The position numbers and the translations under genes are program-made. A stretch of DNA of 64,000 bases from Tiliqua scincoides (taxonomy: Eukaryota; Chordata; Lepidosauria; Squamata; Scincidae): positions 27,853,109-27,917,108 of the forward strand of contig NC_089829.1 of NCBI RefSeq assembly GCF_035046505.1. Reading direction: 5' to 3'. Position 1 is the first letter of the stretch. Each line of letters begins with the position of its first letter. The notes beneath the pieces are model-generated. The model saw only the letters and a program-made list of their open reading frames with translations, did not search any database and was not told the origin of the DNA. This document shows positions 20,405 through 30,684 of the stretch, piece after piece.

Positions 20405-21310
20405 TCAGTTTAAAAGCTGCTCTGCCACCTTTTTAATGTTATGCGCCAGCAGTCTGGTTCCATTCTGGTTCAAATGGAGCCCGTCCCTCTTGTACAGGCC
20501 CCGCTTGTCCCAAAACGTTCCCCAGTGCCTAACGAATCTAAACCCCTCCTCCCTACACCACCGTCTCATCCACGCATTGAGACCCCTGATCTCCGCCTGC
20601 CTAGCTGGCCCTGCGCGTGGAACAGGTAGCACTTCAGAGAACGCTACCTTTGAGGTCCTGGCTTTCAGCTTCCTGCCTAATAGCCTAAATTTGGCCTCCA
20701 GGACCTCCCAGCTACACTTGCCCACGTCGTTGGTGCCGACATGCACCACAGCCGCTACCTCTCCCCCAGCACTGTCTACTAGCCTGTCTAGACGAGAAGT
20801 GATGTCCGCAACCTTCGCACCAGGCAGGCAAGTCACCATGCGGTCCTCACATCCGTCGCAAACCCCCCTCTCTATGTTTCTAATAATCGAATCCCCCACT
20901 ACAAGAAGCCCCCGACCCCCCTCCCACCGAGGAGTATCCCGAGTGCACTCGGATACGGGCCCATCTCCTGGAGAAGGGATCCCCCCTAGGGGATTGTTTC
21001 CCTCCTCTCCAGGATGACGTCCTCCAGTCCCGAGACTTCCCACCCGGGCAGCCGAGGAGCTGCACGCCTGAGGTTGGGACGAAGCCTGATCGTCCCCAGA
21101 AGTCTCCCCACGGTCCTCCTCTGGCTGCCTGCGCTTCTCCAGGTCGGCCACCAAGGCTTCAAGGGAGCGGACGCGTTCCCTGAGAGCCTGGAGCTCCTTG
21201 CACCGAGGACACACCCATGACTTATGCCCCAGAGGCATATAATCATACATGTGGCACTCAATGCAGAACACTGGATAGCCCCCACTCTGCTGCTGGCTGT
21301 CTGACTGCAT
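20405..21310 (-). CDS. CR1 ORF1 protein, complete: zinc knuckle, coiled coil and SGNH esterase (copy B)
   Basis: The 301-residue protein begins MQSDSQQQSGG at an ATG preceded by an A-rich stretch. The Cys/His cluster (CIECH at about 16-20, CPRC at about 36-39) is followed by a coiled coil at about 44-64, a low-complexity linker, then the esterase: GDSIIRNI near 137, HVGTND near 186 and DGLHLNQNG near the C-terminus. The Ser, Asn, Asp and His expected of an SGNH hydrolase are all visible. ORF1 and ORF2 are separated by 134 bp, so ORF2 would need reinitiation or another mode of downstream translation. I chose this start because it is the only in-frame ATG before the Cys cluster. Confidence 0.92.
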   Translation of the reverse strand: MQSDSQQQSGGYPVFCIECHMYDYMPLGHKSWVCPRCKELQALRERVRSLEALVADLEKRRQPEEDRGETSGDDQASSQPQACSSSAARVGSLGTGGRHPGEEGNNPLGGIPSPGDGPVSECTRDTPRWEGGRGLLVVGDSIIRNIERGVCDGCEDRMVTCLPGAKVADITSRLDRLVDSAGGEVAAVVHVGTNDVGKCSWEVLEAKFRLLGRKLKARTSKVAFSEVLPVPRAGPARQAEIRGLNAWMRRWCREEGFRFVRHWGTFWDKRGLYKRDGLHLNQNGTRLLAHNIKKVAEQLLN

Positions 21311-21780
21311 AGCTTTTTTGTTGTTGTTGTTGTTGTTTTATTTAGGGGTCCTTTTAAAAACCGTACACTGGATAGCAGCCCTCTTCTCAAGGGAAGAGGA
21401 AGGGCAGTGTATGGGGCCCTGGCCTCCTCGCCCTGCTGCTGAACTCGCCCAGATGCTAAACTCTTGTGCCTTACCTGGCACTTTTAGTTCCCAGAGGCAC
21501 TTGGTTCCCAGAGGCCACACGCGTCTGCAGAGAGCCTCACGCGATGGCCTGCCTAGCTTTATACTCCTGGCTGGCCCCTCCCCCCTCCTTCCTTCCTGAT
21601 TGAAAGGGGGCTGGCCTTCCCAGGTGAGTTTACAAAAGCTCAGGAAGGCAAATGGCTGCTGATGGGCGTGACCTACTCTGCAGGCTCCTGAATGGACTGC
21701 TTGGATTAGCCTAATGGGGCTCTTAATGGGTTGGGAATTGGCCCTTCCTAGGTCCTTTCCCTCCTAGTTCTGTTCTCTTA
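21311..21780 (-). promoter_or_regulatory. Possible 5' UTR/promoter of CR1 copy B
   Basis: Reading toward ORF1 on the minus strand, a GC-rich stretch leads to GTATAAAGC (about 21557-21565), then a CCAG|GTAAGG splice-donor-like word near 21475, then a (CAA)n run (21314-21338) just before the ORF1 ATG. This could be the element's own 5' UTR or captured host or LTR-type promoter DNA. Copy A is truncated before this point, so it cannot decide the matter. Confidence 0.35.
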
Positions 21781-22142
21781 GGCTGGACTGTTTTTGTAAC
21801 CTCAAGCTAGTTTTTATTTGGGTTTGTTTAATTATTTATTGCTCTCTAGATCCTGTGTCCCAATTTACTGACCTGTTTAGGTTATGTTCTAACTTAGATT
21901 AGGTTTAACCTTGATTGCATCAAGACTTTGTGTGTGACGTTTTACTGACATGCATGCATGCTTTTGCACATTGGTAAAATATCACAAAATGTCTTGTGAT
22001 ACAAGTATATATATAAACTCTGGGTTCCACACAACTCCTGCCATGTTGCAGTGTTTCATTGAGGCAGTGCCTTGATAATACAGGCCTACAAAATTGAGGG
22101 TCAGAAAAGTTTTCCCCGAACTTTATGGTGGTTTGATATGAA
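21781..22142. other. Unique AT-rich non-coding DNA
   Basis: No gene is recognised. 'catgcatgcatgc'-like and 'tatatatata' words are present near 21951 and 22007. Confidence 0.4.
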
Positions 22143-22378
22143 TTTGGGGTGCTGATTCCAAAAATGGCATCTGTTTTGCCCTATCAAGTCTAGTTTTGGA
22201 GATATAGTATAGCCTAATTAGTGAATGGTTCAAGCAGCTTCCTCGTGAGGAAGCCATGGTGTAGGTTTCCTCATGAGGATGCTGCTTGAACCATTTACTC
22301 ATGAGGCTATACTATATCTCCAAAACTAGAAGTGATAGGGCAAAATGGATGCCATTTTTGGAATCAGCACCCCAAATA
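22143..22378. mobile_element. Palindromic element of unknown family
   Basis: Two arms of about 105-110 bp mirror each other. GGGGTGCTGATTCC pairs with GGAATCAGCACCCC; GCCCTATCA...CTAGTTTTGGAGATATAG pairs with CTATATCTCCAAAACTAG...TGATAGGGC; AATGGTTCAAGCAGC pairs with GCTGCTTGAACCATT. The centre is a short 'gaagccatggtgtagg' spacer between CTCGTGAGGAA and TTCCTCATGAG. It has no coding capacity. It looks like a foldback or hairpin MITE. I could not identify a target duplication. Confidence 0.75.
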
Positions 22379-23371
22379 TACCCAGGAATTGGTATAACAT
22401 TTAAGGAAGCAAAATGTGTGTTGGCCTGTGTAATCTGGCATGTGTATAGAAACACCTGAATGAAATGATAGAATAGAAAGCTGTAGCAAACTTAGCATTC
22501 ATGGTGCTCTGTTCAAAATTTGGAGATAAAAAGTTTTGCAAGCTATGACATGATGTTTTGTATTCAGAGAAGGAATTTTAAAAAAACCACACACACACGA
22601 AAATGAGATTCTAAAATGCATATTCAGTCCATAAGCAGTTGCTTGAACTGTAGCAATGATCTGTGCTAGACCAGAAGGAAACAGAGGTTTAGATCAAAGA
22701 ATGAGATCAACACAACACAATCCGATCTCATTATAGGCTGTGTGGCCAAGCCGTTGGCTGACTTGTAACTCTGAAGTTACTCTGATTGACAAGTCAATGA
22801 ATGCAAAATGAAAAGCCGGTGATTAATTGCTGCCTGCTGCGATTGTATAAATGGTCAGCTAATTAAATATTTATTGTTTACTGGTTTCAAACATCTCTTC
22901 TGCATGTTGGGACATTGTGTCATTGGCCGTTTCTGCATCAGAAAAGGCATGGCATTGTTGCTTTGCAGAAGAATGTTTTGGGCATGTGATCTGGCTAGCA
23001 GGAATGATGAATCCTTCAGGGGCATAGATGGTGGGATTCTGACTTCCAAATCTGCTAGACCCAACTAGAGGAATGCAGCTGGGCCCCAAGTCTGGGTAAG
23101 GATAGCAGACAAAGAACCAAGGGAAGGAGACTAGAAGTTTAAAATGATTAAACAGATAACAGCGGCAATTCTTTTTCTTGTCATGCACTGGAAAAGGTGG
23201 ATCCGATATCATATAGCACCACCCTATTGACCCGAAGCCAGAATTAGATATCTGCTTCTTGGGGACAAAATGCACTGCCAGACCCAGAGTATATGAAGAC
23301 CTATATTCATAAGGGTGTACCCTGATATTGTGAGGCTACATTCCCAGGACATATGAAGCTGCCTGTACTAA

Positions 23372-23374
<3 letters not shown>
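22379..23374. other. Unique non-coding DNA with a CNE-like core
   Basis: No gene or mobile element is seen. The stretch 22690-22875 is repeat-free and contains TTGACAAGTCAATGAATGC, GATTAATTGC and GCTAATTAAATATTTATT, which suggests a conserved non-coding element. Confidence 0.4.

Positions 23375-23457
<83 letters not shown>
23375..23457. repeat. Compound (GT)n(GA)n microsatellite
   Basis: About 23 GT units are followed directly by about 18 GA units without interruption. Confidence 0.97.
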
Positions 23458-23462
<5 letters not shown>

Positions 23463-23559
23463 GTGTTGCCAAGGCACTGTGAAAAGCTACAAATATTTTA
23501 GCTCTTTTGCCTAACAAAGATTAATGCAGTACAAGATAAAATCTGCTGACGGGAAGGGG

Positions 23560-23988
23560 AAGTTTTATGTGGGGAATGGAGAAAGAGTGGAGGGACTTGG
23601 CACGGGTTTCAGGACATCCACTAAAATTGTGTCGGGAGTTAGAACAGACAAAATAAAATATTTCTTTACCCAGTATTTAATTAGTCTGCGGAATTCCTTG
23701 CCACAGGATGCGGTAATGGCACCTGGCCTAGATGCCTTTAAAAGGGGGTTGGACAGATTGATAGACGAAAAGTCCATCACAGGTTACAAGCCATGATGGC
23801 TTAGTGCAACCTCCTGGTTTTAGAAGTAGGCTACATCAGAATGCCAGGTGTAAGGGAGTGGCAACAGGATGCAGGTCTGTTGTTGTCTTGTGTGTGCTCT
23901 CTGAGGCATCTGGTGGGACACTGTGAGTTACAGGAAGCTGGACTAGATGGGCCTTTGGCCTGATATGTGGGGCTTCTTATGTTCTTAG
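23560..23988 (+). mobile_element. CR1 3' fragment (5'-truncated)
   Basis: The plus strand encodes the last about 65 residues of a CR1 ORF2, including KYFFTQ, NSLPQD, LDAFKRGLDR and KSITGYKP, then a 3' UTR ending in TTCTTATGTTCTTA. It is clearly older than copies A and B: several residues differ, and the 3' UTR diverges from theirs. Confidence 0.88.
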
Positions 23989-24615
23989 GAAGCATACCGC
24001 TTCCACCAGAAAGGCAATGGCTCTGGTAGGAGGGTTCCAACTCCACTTGCTGGAGGCTGGACATCCAAGCCCACTCACACAGCTCTGATCCACCTTCACT
24101 TATGTTACAATTGATGTGCGCTCCCTGCTGCCATCCTTTACTCAAATCACATTCCAGCTTTCACCTTTCACTGCTAATAAAATATCTTTATTCCATTGAA
24201 AGAGTGGGATTCAATCAAGCAAAGGAGGGAAGAATGGAGGGGTAAGAATAAGAAAAGACAGATTTTTTTTCTTCTTCCTGTGAGCTCCCCTGAGCTTTGC
24301 CATCAGCATTCAGGCACATTTTATAATGACAAAACAAAAGAAGATAAAACCAGCAATTGCAGTTCCTCAATTAAATAGTAATTTAGAATTCACACCGTCT
24401 CTCTGATAAGAAAAGGACATGTCTTGCCCATCCAAGTGTAAAACAATATTTACAGTAAGAGCTCATTGTTTAATATGCTGGTCTGAAGTTACAGGCATTC
24501 ACCCGCACCAATTAATTTTGTTCATAAAATACACCTTACACTTTATGGCTACCCATTGCCCTTGCAGCACAGCTGCTCGGGTGTACCTAAACCTGTACAT
24601 TCATGAGATCTATCC
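23989..24615. other. Unique non-coding DNA
   Basis: No gene was recognised. The part 24340-24500 is repeat-free and AT-rich. Confidence 0.4.
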
Positions 24616-24699
24616 GGCTGCAATCCTGTACACCTGGGGATAGGTCTCATTGAACTCAATGGGGTTTACTTCTGAGTAGACATGTCAAGGACTGCACTG
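24616..24699. repeat. CAATCCTA hairpin repeat
   Basis: GGCTGCAATCCTGTACAC and a mirrored 'acttctgagtagacatgtcaaggactgcactg' flank a TTGAACTCAATGGGG centre. Copies at 41202, 45187, 49342 and 58878 have the same order. Confidence 0.6.
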
Positions 24700-24868
24700 T
24701 CCCTTTCCTTCTAGCAAGGCATTGCAAAACCCTTTCTTACTCTCATGAGAACTGAAGTTTAACAGCCACAAAACAGAAGTTATGCTTATATATTGTTGTC
24801 AGTTATAGTGATAGCATCATCAGAGTGAGGAGCTGAGTCTCTGTCCTGGAGGGGCCAACAGTCTAGAT

Positions 24869-24987
24869 CAGCCATTTTCAACCTTTTTCAGGTCACAGCA
24901 CACTGACAAGGCACTAAAGTTGTCAAGGCACACTACTAGTTTTTAATTACATTATTAGGTTACAATTAATTTAATTAATATAACTAA
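24869..24987. mobile_element. hAT MITE, left end only
   Basis: CAGCCATTTTCAACC followed by 'cactgacaaggcactaaa' matches the left half of the 226-bp family at 3633 and 31988. GTCTAGAT (24861-24868) precedes it. The right half is absent here. An unpaired hAT right end followed by GTCTAGGT lies beyond the L1, at 30860. Confidence 0.65.
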
Positions 24988-25031
24988 GGGCACAAGCCTA
25001 ACCAGGTCTACTCAGAAGTAAGTCCTATTTT
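24988..25031. repeat. Half of a CAATCCTA hairpin repeat, cut by the L1
   Basis: 'gcacaagcctaaccaggtctactcagaagtaagtccta' is the first arm of the hairpin repeat; the second arm is missing and L1-type A/T-rich sequence follows. Confidence 0.5.
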
Positions 25032-25785
25032 GTTTATTTTTTAAAATTAATTTTTTAATTATTTTCCAAAATAAAAACAAACAACAAATATAAACAAACA
25101 CATAACAAACACAACCTCAATACACAACACAGAAAAAAAAACAACACAAAAAAATGTCGTTGAAGGGTGCAGGCGATCATATATCAATATATCAAATCAA
25201 TCAATACATATCTTCTAATCTTGTTCCTCTTCTAGTTTAACCTCTTAATATCATTTATCTGTCATATCATATCCTGTATAATATATCATGTATACAATAT
25301 ATTCATCTAAATGTCCTATCTTATACATCTACAACTTCATTTTCAACCAAACATAAAATGGTCTCCATTGCTCTATCTGTGTCGGTTTACGCTGTTGATC
25401 CAAAATCTCTGTAAGCCTATCCATTTCCGCCACATTCATTTTCTCTATTAATTCATCTTTCGTTGGAATTTTAATATCTTTCCAGTATCTAGCATATAAA
25501 ATCCTTGCAGCAGTTAATATTATAATAACTAAATACACATCATTTTCTTTATCTATAATATCTAAGGTGATATTAAGCAAAAAAATAACTCTGGTTTCAG
25601 CGCTATCGTAAATCCAACAATCTCTTGTATTAGATTCCTTACCATTTTCCAGTATGCCTGCATTTTTTGATATGCCCACCACATATGATAAAACGTCCCT
25701 TCTTCACATTTACACTTCCAACAATTTTTTGATATGTTCTGATTCATTTTTACGAGTTTACCAGGGAACCCAGCCATCGATGTCA
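25032..25785 (-). mobile_element. L1 3' part: ORF2 C-terminus, 3' UTR and A-rich tail
   Basis: On the minus strand the sequence encodes the L1 ORF2 C-terminal cysteine region (CWKCKCEEGTFYHMWW), then ILTAARILYARYWKDIKIPTK and EQWRPFYVWLKMKL, interrupted by frame changes. A 3' UTR and an A-rich tail (T-rich on the plus strand near 25032-25080) follow. It supplies the part of ORF2 that is missing from the plus-strand L1 at 25786-30684. No other 5' L1 sequence joins it on its own strand. Confidence 0.85.
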
Positions 25786-26599
25786 GTGTTGGTGAGAATT
25801 CATGTTGAAACTAAGCTGAAGGCCCCAAGCAGGGAAGGACTCTGGAAGAACTAAATGAGTGTTCAGATGTGTGTGTCTGGCATTGATTGATTAATTGACT
25901 GCCTAATTAAGCTTTTGCCTGAGGGAAGAAGAAGGAGGGGCAGGTTTTCCCCCTCTGGGAAGAAGAGGGGGGAGCCTTTCTCTGCTCATTTGTTTGCTTG
26001 TGTGAGAAGAAGCTTTGGAGGAGACCTGCTGAGCTTGTTATGGAAATATGAGAGCACAACTCCAACTTTACAAATCTAAAACTCGTTGGATTACAACTTA
26101 ATCGTTTTGGAATATAAACTTCGCTTTGAAACTCAGTTTTGTTTTCCTGTGGAGATCTTGGAGTGCCTGTGGAGAGGGCTGGAGATCTGCATTTCTTTGT
26201 TTTGCAAAAGTGGTTTCATTGTTTTGAATGCCTCCTGTTTTGTTTTGACTATCTCCTGGAATGCAGTTGATATAGCAACAAACATAAGCAATAGAATAAA
26301 AACAATAGAATAAGAAGAATAGAACATCGGGGACATCTAGTGGATTTAAAAAGACATTGCAAGAATAAGAACAGGACTTGACAAGTGAAGTAAGGAGGAC
26401 GATACGCTGAGGGCATCTAGTGGCATTAAAAATATCACAAGGCAAAGGTTTATTTGACTTAAAATTTCCTTGTGTTGTGTTTTTATGGGTGAACAGTTGA
26501 TTTTTTTGATGATGTGATGTATGGGTAATTGATAGTGATGTATGTGATAACAGATATTTGAGTTTTACAGGAAAGAAGATATAAGAAGGAAGAAAAAGG

Positions 26600-27634
26600 A
26601 TGACAGGAAAAGGAGCGAAGTTAGGGGCTCTCCCGCCCTGGAGTCAAACTTGGGAAAACTAACACAAGAGGAACTGGAAGGGAAGATTGGAAGCAGACAA
26701 TACAAGACAATACAGAAAAATTAGTGGTGATGGGACAGTAGCACACAAATCAATTTCTGCAGGTTCCAGCTAGTCTGGATGTTTTAACTACACAACTAAA
26801 TGATCTTAGTGTGCAACTGAAAGCTGTTAAAGGCCAAGCAGATGAGAATACATAAAAGATTAGAAAATTAGAAAAAAAAAAAGACAACAAAAGACCAATT
26901 TAAAATACTGGAGATAGAACAAAACCAATATGATGGAGAGGCAACTTTAATGGAAATTCAGATGAAGAGTTCAGCTCGAGTGGTGAGAATACAAAATGTA
27001 CCAGAAAAGAAAGAAATTCTGAGACATGTCCCAGGGAGAGTGAGAAAGAAAAGAAAAGAATATGAAGAGCTAGCAAAATTTTTAAGAGGAAAGCAAATAC
27101 AGTGGTGCCTCGCAAGATAAAATTAATTCGTTCCACGAGTCGTTTCGTATTGCGAAATTTTCGTCTTGCGAAGCGCGATTTAAAACAAACCCCCCCCCTA
27201 AAAAAGGAAAAAAATTCATCTTGCGAAGCATGGCCATAGAAAAATTTGTCTTGCGAGTCACCAAAAAAATCACAAAACGCTTTCGTCTTGCGAGTTTTTC
27301 GTTGCGCAAGGCATTCGTCTTGCGAGGCATCACTGTACTATATAGATGGCTTCTCCAGGAAGGTGTGTTTTTTCAATTCCAGTCACAGAGATATAATATA
27401 AATTCAACAATGAAAGCAGAAAACATCTTGAGTACAGTGATGAAAGGTGAGTCAAGAAATGAAGAAAATGAGGAAAGTGTAGAAATGGAGCTGGAAGAAA
27501 AGAAATCAGATGATTCAGAGACAACTGAGGAATCAGAGAAGGAAGAAACTAGAGGGGCAAGAAGGCATTCACTGATAGCAACAAGAAGGAGACAAAAAGA
27601 GAAGGTGAATAGTGAAAAGAAACATGATGGTTAA
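26600..27634 (+). pseudogene. L1 ORF1 remnant, interrupted by a MITE
   Basis: A broken frame starts near the ATG at 26600 (MTGKGAKLGALPPW). The later part (from about 27411) encodes an acidic, E/S/D-rich stretch followed by a basic one (RRRQKEKVNSEKK). The middle holds the Tigger-like MITE at 27100-27335. I could not find the RRM-like domain of typical vertebrate L1 ORF1, so most of the protein is lost or too diverged. Confidence 0.55.
27100..27335. mobile_element. Tigger-like MITE inside the L1
   Basis: The element is 236 bp with 18-bp terminal repeats: CAGTGGTGCCTCGCAAGA on the left and, read from the right, CAGTGATGCCTCGCAAGA, one mismatch. TA lies on each side (27098-27099 and 27336-27337). 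'cttgcga' is repeated at least five times within it, so it can fold extensively. It has no transposase. It entered the L1 after that element had inserted. Confidence 0.9.
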
Positions 27635-30600
27635 GGCAGGATGGAGTATTTACTATGTCAACATTAATGGCTTAAATTCACCTCAAAAATGAAAGTCTTC
27701 CTTCAATTGCAAAAGTTAAATATGAATATAACTTGTATACAAGAAATACACATCAAAAATATGAATAAAGCACTGCTTGTGAACAAAAAATTAGGAGAAG
27801 TATTTATAGCCTCAGATTTTTTTTTTAAAAAGGGTGTGGCCACATATGTAAAAAAAAGACTGAGACCAAAACTAATATATGCATCACATGATGGAAGAAT
27901 ATTGATGGTGGAAGTACAAAAAGGAAGTGCAAGGGTCTTAATTGTGAATATTTATGCACCAAATGAAAATCAGCAAGAATTTTTTGTAACATCATACAAA
28001 GACACAAGCATTAGAGAATACGAACAGTGCTGTATTGTTGGAGACTTTAAATCAGTTTTTGATAGACAAATGGATTCTACATCGACGCAAGTAAAAGAGA
28101 AGAAAAAAGGAGACCACGAATTCCTAAAGCATTTTTACAATTAGCGGAAGAGATGTATCTGATAGATGTCTGGAGAACAAGATATCCAGAAACTAAAGAC
28201 TATACTTTTTATTCAAATACACACCAGACGTGGTCAAGGATTGATGCTCTTTGGATACCACAGACATGGACTAAAAATCTGGTAGAAGTGGAAATATTAC
28301 CAAAGATACTATCAGATCACAATCCAGTAATGAGCAAATTTGAAACTCTTCAAAAGACATCTCAATGGATATTGAATATTAATAGTTTAAAAAATGAAAA
28401 ATTTAAAAAGAGTTTGAAAGAAGAAATAGAACATTATTTTAGAGCTAATATTACACCTGATATACCAATGACCACTGACTGGGATACTACTAAAGCTGTT
28501 TTTAGAGGATTGGCCATAAGAGAAGGTGCAAGAAAAAGAAAAGACAGAGAGAAAAGATACATAGAATTAGAGAAAGAATTGAAATGACAAGAATTATTGG
28601 CAAAGCAAAACCCAACAGCACTGGAGATAAAACAGAGAATGAGAGAGGTATAACATAAATTGAACATTTTATTGACAAAAGAACTAGCAAAGAAACTTAC
28701 TTTTGCTAGACAAAACTTTTTTGAAAATGCCAATAAAACTGGAAAATGGTTGGCTTATAAATTAAAAAGAGAGAAAATGAAATCCTATATAGACATATTA
28801 AAGAATGAAGATGGAAAAAAGACTATGAATGTAAAAGATATGATTGATATTGCTAAAAACTTTTATGAAAAATTATATATGGAAGAAGGGATCTCAAGCA
28901 TTATTCAAAGGAATTATTTACCAAAAAATAATGAATTAAAGATGTCGCTGCAACATAAAGAAAGTTTAAATCAACCGATATCACTTAGTGAGATTTCAGA
29001 AGCAATCGCTAAGCAAAAAAACCAGAAATCATTGGGTAGCAATTGATTACCAGCTGAATTTTATAAATGTTCTGAAGAAGAGTTGATGTTACAATTTAAA
29101 AAATTGATAGAAGAAATACAGCAAAAGGATAAAATTCCTGATACTTGGAAGGAAGCAATTATTACAGTTATACATAAAGAAGTTCTTGACCAAGAAGAGA
29201 TTCAAAATTATTTCACTACTTAATGTGGATTATAAAATTTTTGCAACAATATTAGCTTCAAGATTAAAAAGAGTTTTGATAAACATTATTCATCAAGACC
29301 AAGCAGGGTTCTTACCAAGAAGACAAATTAGAAATAATATGAGAAAGATATTGAACTTTTTAGAATATTATGAAATGCACCCTGATAAGCAAATGGCTAT
29401 GTTTTTTTATAGATTTTCAAAAAGCATTTGATAATGTGAACTGGAATTTGATGTTTTTTATGATTTGAAATGATGGATGCAGGAACTCCATTTATTGCTA
29501 TGATTAAAGCTATATATAAGAATAAAAATGCTAGAATTAGAATAAATGGAGAGCTTTCAGAGGAGATAAAAATCGAAAAAGGAACGAGACAGGGATGTCC
29601 ACCTTCTCCATTATTATTTATAGTGATTATGGAAATACTTTTGAATCAAGTGAGAAAGACAGAAGAGAGTAAAGGATTAAAAATAAGAGATGAAGAATTT
29701 AAAATCCGGGCATTTGCCGATGAACTTATGGCAATTATAGAAGAACCATTAGAATCGGCCAAAAAATTGTTAGATGTGGTGCAAGAATATACTGAAGTGA
29801 CAGGACTGAAAATAAATGTCAAGAAAACGAAAATCTTAACAAAGAATATACAAATAAAGAAAATACAGGAATTGGTGGAATTAACAAATTTCAAAGATGA
29901 AAAAATTAAATATTTAGGGATTCAATTAACGAAGAAAACAAGCACATTAGCGAAAGATAATTACTTGAAATTGATTGAAGAAATAAAAAGAGATTTAACA
30001 AAATGGAAAGAATTGCAACTTTCATTGATGGGAAGAGTTGCTGCCATGAAAATGAATGTTTTGCCTAAAATAAACTTTCTTTTCCAAACAATCCCTGTAA
30101 TTTTGAAGCAAGATATATTTAAAGAAACTAATCAAATTATCTCGAAATTCATCTGGCAGGGAAAGAAACCAGGAATTAAAATGAAGGCCTTGCAAGATGT
30201 GAAATTAAGAGGAGGCTTGGGGCTTCCTGATTGGTTTTTATAATATAAGGCCACAGCGCTACTATGGATTAAAGAGTGGATTATATTAGAAGATCAAAGA
30301 ATACTTAAACTGGAGGGACATGATCTTGAATGGGGATGGCATGCATTTGTTTGGTATGGAAAAGCAAACTAATATAAGCGATTCAATAATCATATATTAA
30401 GGAAATCTTTATTATGGATCTGGGCTAAAATACAAAGACAGATGTATACCAAAATCCCCCGATGGGTGGCGCTGCTTGAAGCATGTACCTGGCCGAATTT
30501 ACTAGAGACAACAAAAATGATTAGCTATGAAAGTTTATTGAAAAAAGATGAGCAATTAAAGACAAAAGAAGAACTGTTAAGACAGGATTGGTGGACTCGC

Positions 30601-30684
30601 TTGCAACTTGATTCAAAATTTGGGAAAGATAAACAAGAAGGATTCTATTCAGAACATATGCCATTTGAGTGATTGCTTTTTTCT
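27635..30684 (+). pseudogene. L1 ORF2 remnant: endonuclease and reverse transcriptase
   Basis: Segments in several frames encode an APE-type endonuclease (27689-28370: NITCIQEIHIK, VNIYAPN, CCIVGDF, RIDALWI, SDHNPV) and the reverse transcriptase (28900-30240: DYKIFATILASRLK, HQDQAGFLP, GTRQGCPPSPLLF and FADELM). Stops split it at about 28142, 28585, 29044, 29431 and 30241, among others. In the catalytic motif the second Asp is Glu (FADE, near 29713). Together with the minus-strand piece this covers an L1 ORF2 except for an estimated 60-80 residues at the junction. It is not functional. Confidence 0.85.

Larger units (their letters stand above)
17187..21310 (-). mobile_element. CR1-clade LINE, copy B, with both ORFs complete
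   Basis: The element has the same order and strand as copy A, starting at an ORF1 ATG at 21310 and ending in about three ATGTTCTT tail units at 17187. Both frames are uninterrupted. The 5' limit of the insertion is not certain; a (CAA)n run (read on the minus strand) and a GC-rich stretch follow upstream to about 21780. I found no target duplication: the left flank is ...AATATATGATT and no match was found to the right. The non-CR1 flanks differ from those of copy A, so the pair did not arise by duplication of the locus. Confidence 0.95.
25786..30684 (+). mobile_element. L1 LINE, inverted 5' part with 5' UTR, ORF1 and most of ORF2
   Basis: The plus strand carries a GA-rich 5' UTR (about 25790-26600, with a repeated 'catctagtggcattaaaaa'-type motif at 26332 and 26415), a broken ORF1 region (26600-27634) and ORF2 up to the word PFE-LLFS at about 30684, where L1 similarity ends. 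The missing C-terminus lies on the opposite strand at 25032-25785. The element is old: frames are interrupted many times. Confidence 0.85.

Noticed and set aside
6022-21310. A segmental duplication carrying both CR1 copies
   Set aside because: The flanks and the ORF1 5' ends differ; copy A is inside a SINE that copy B lacks.
20986-21390. A 134-codon minus-strand frame overlapping the start of CR1 ORF1
   Set aside because: It is out of frame with ORF1, lacks family motifs and reads through the (CAA)n run; no evidence for an overlapping gene.
23375-23457. A CRISPR-like or other spaced repeat array, considered for all tandem tracts
   Set aside because: All tracts are simple microsatellites without spacers; the sequence is vertebrate.
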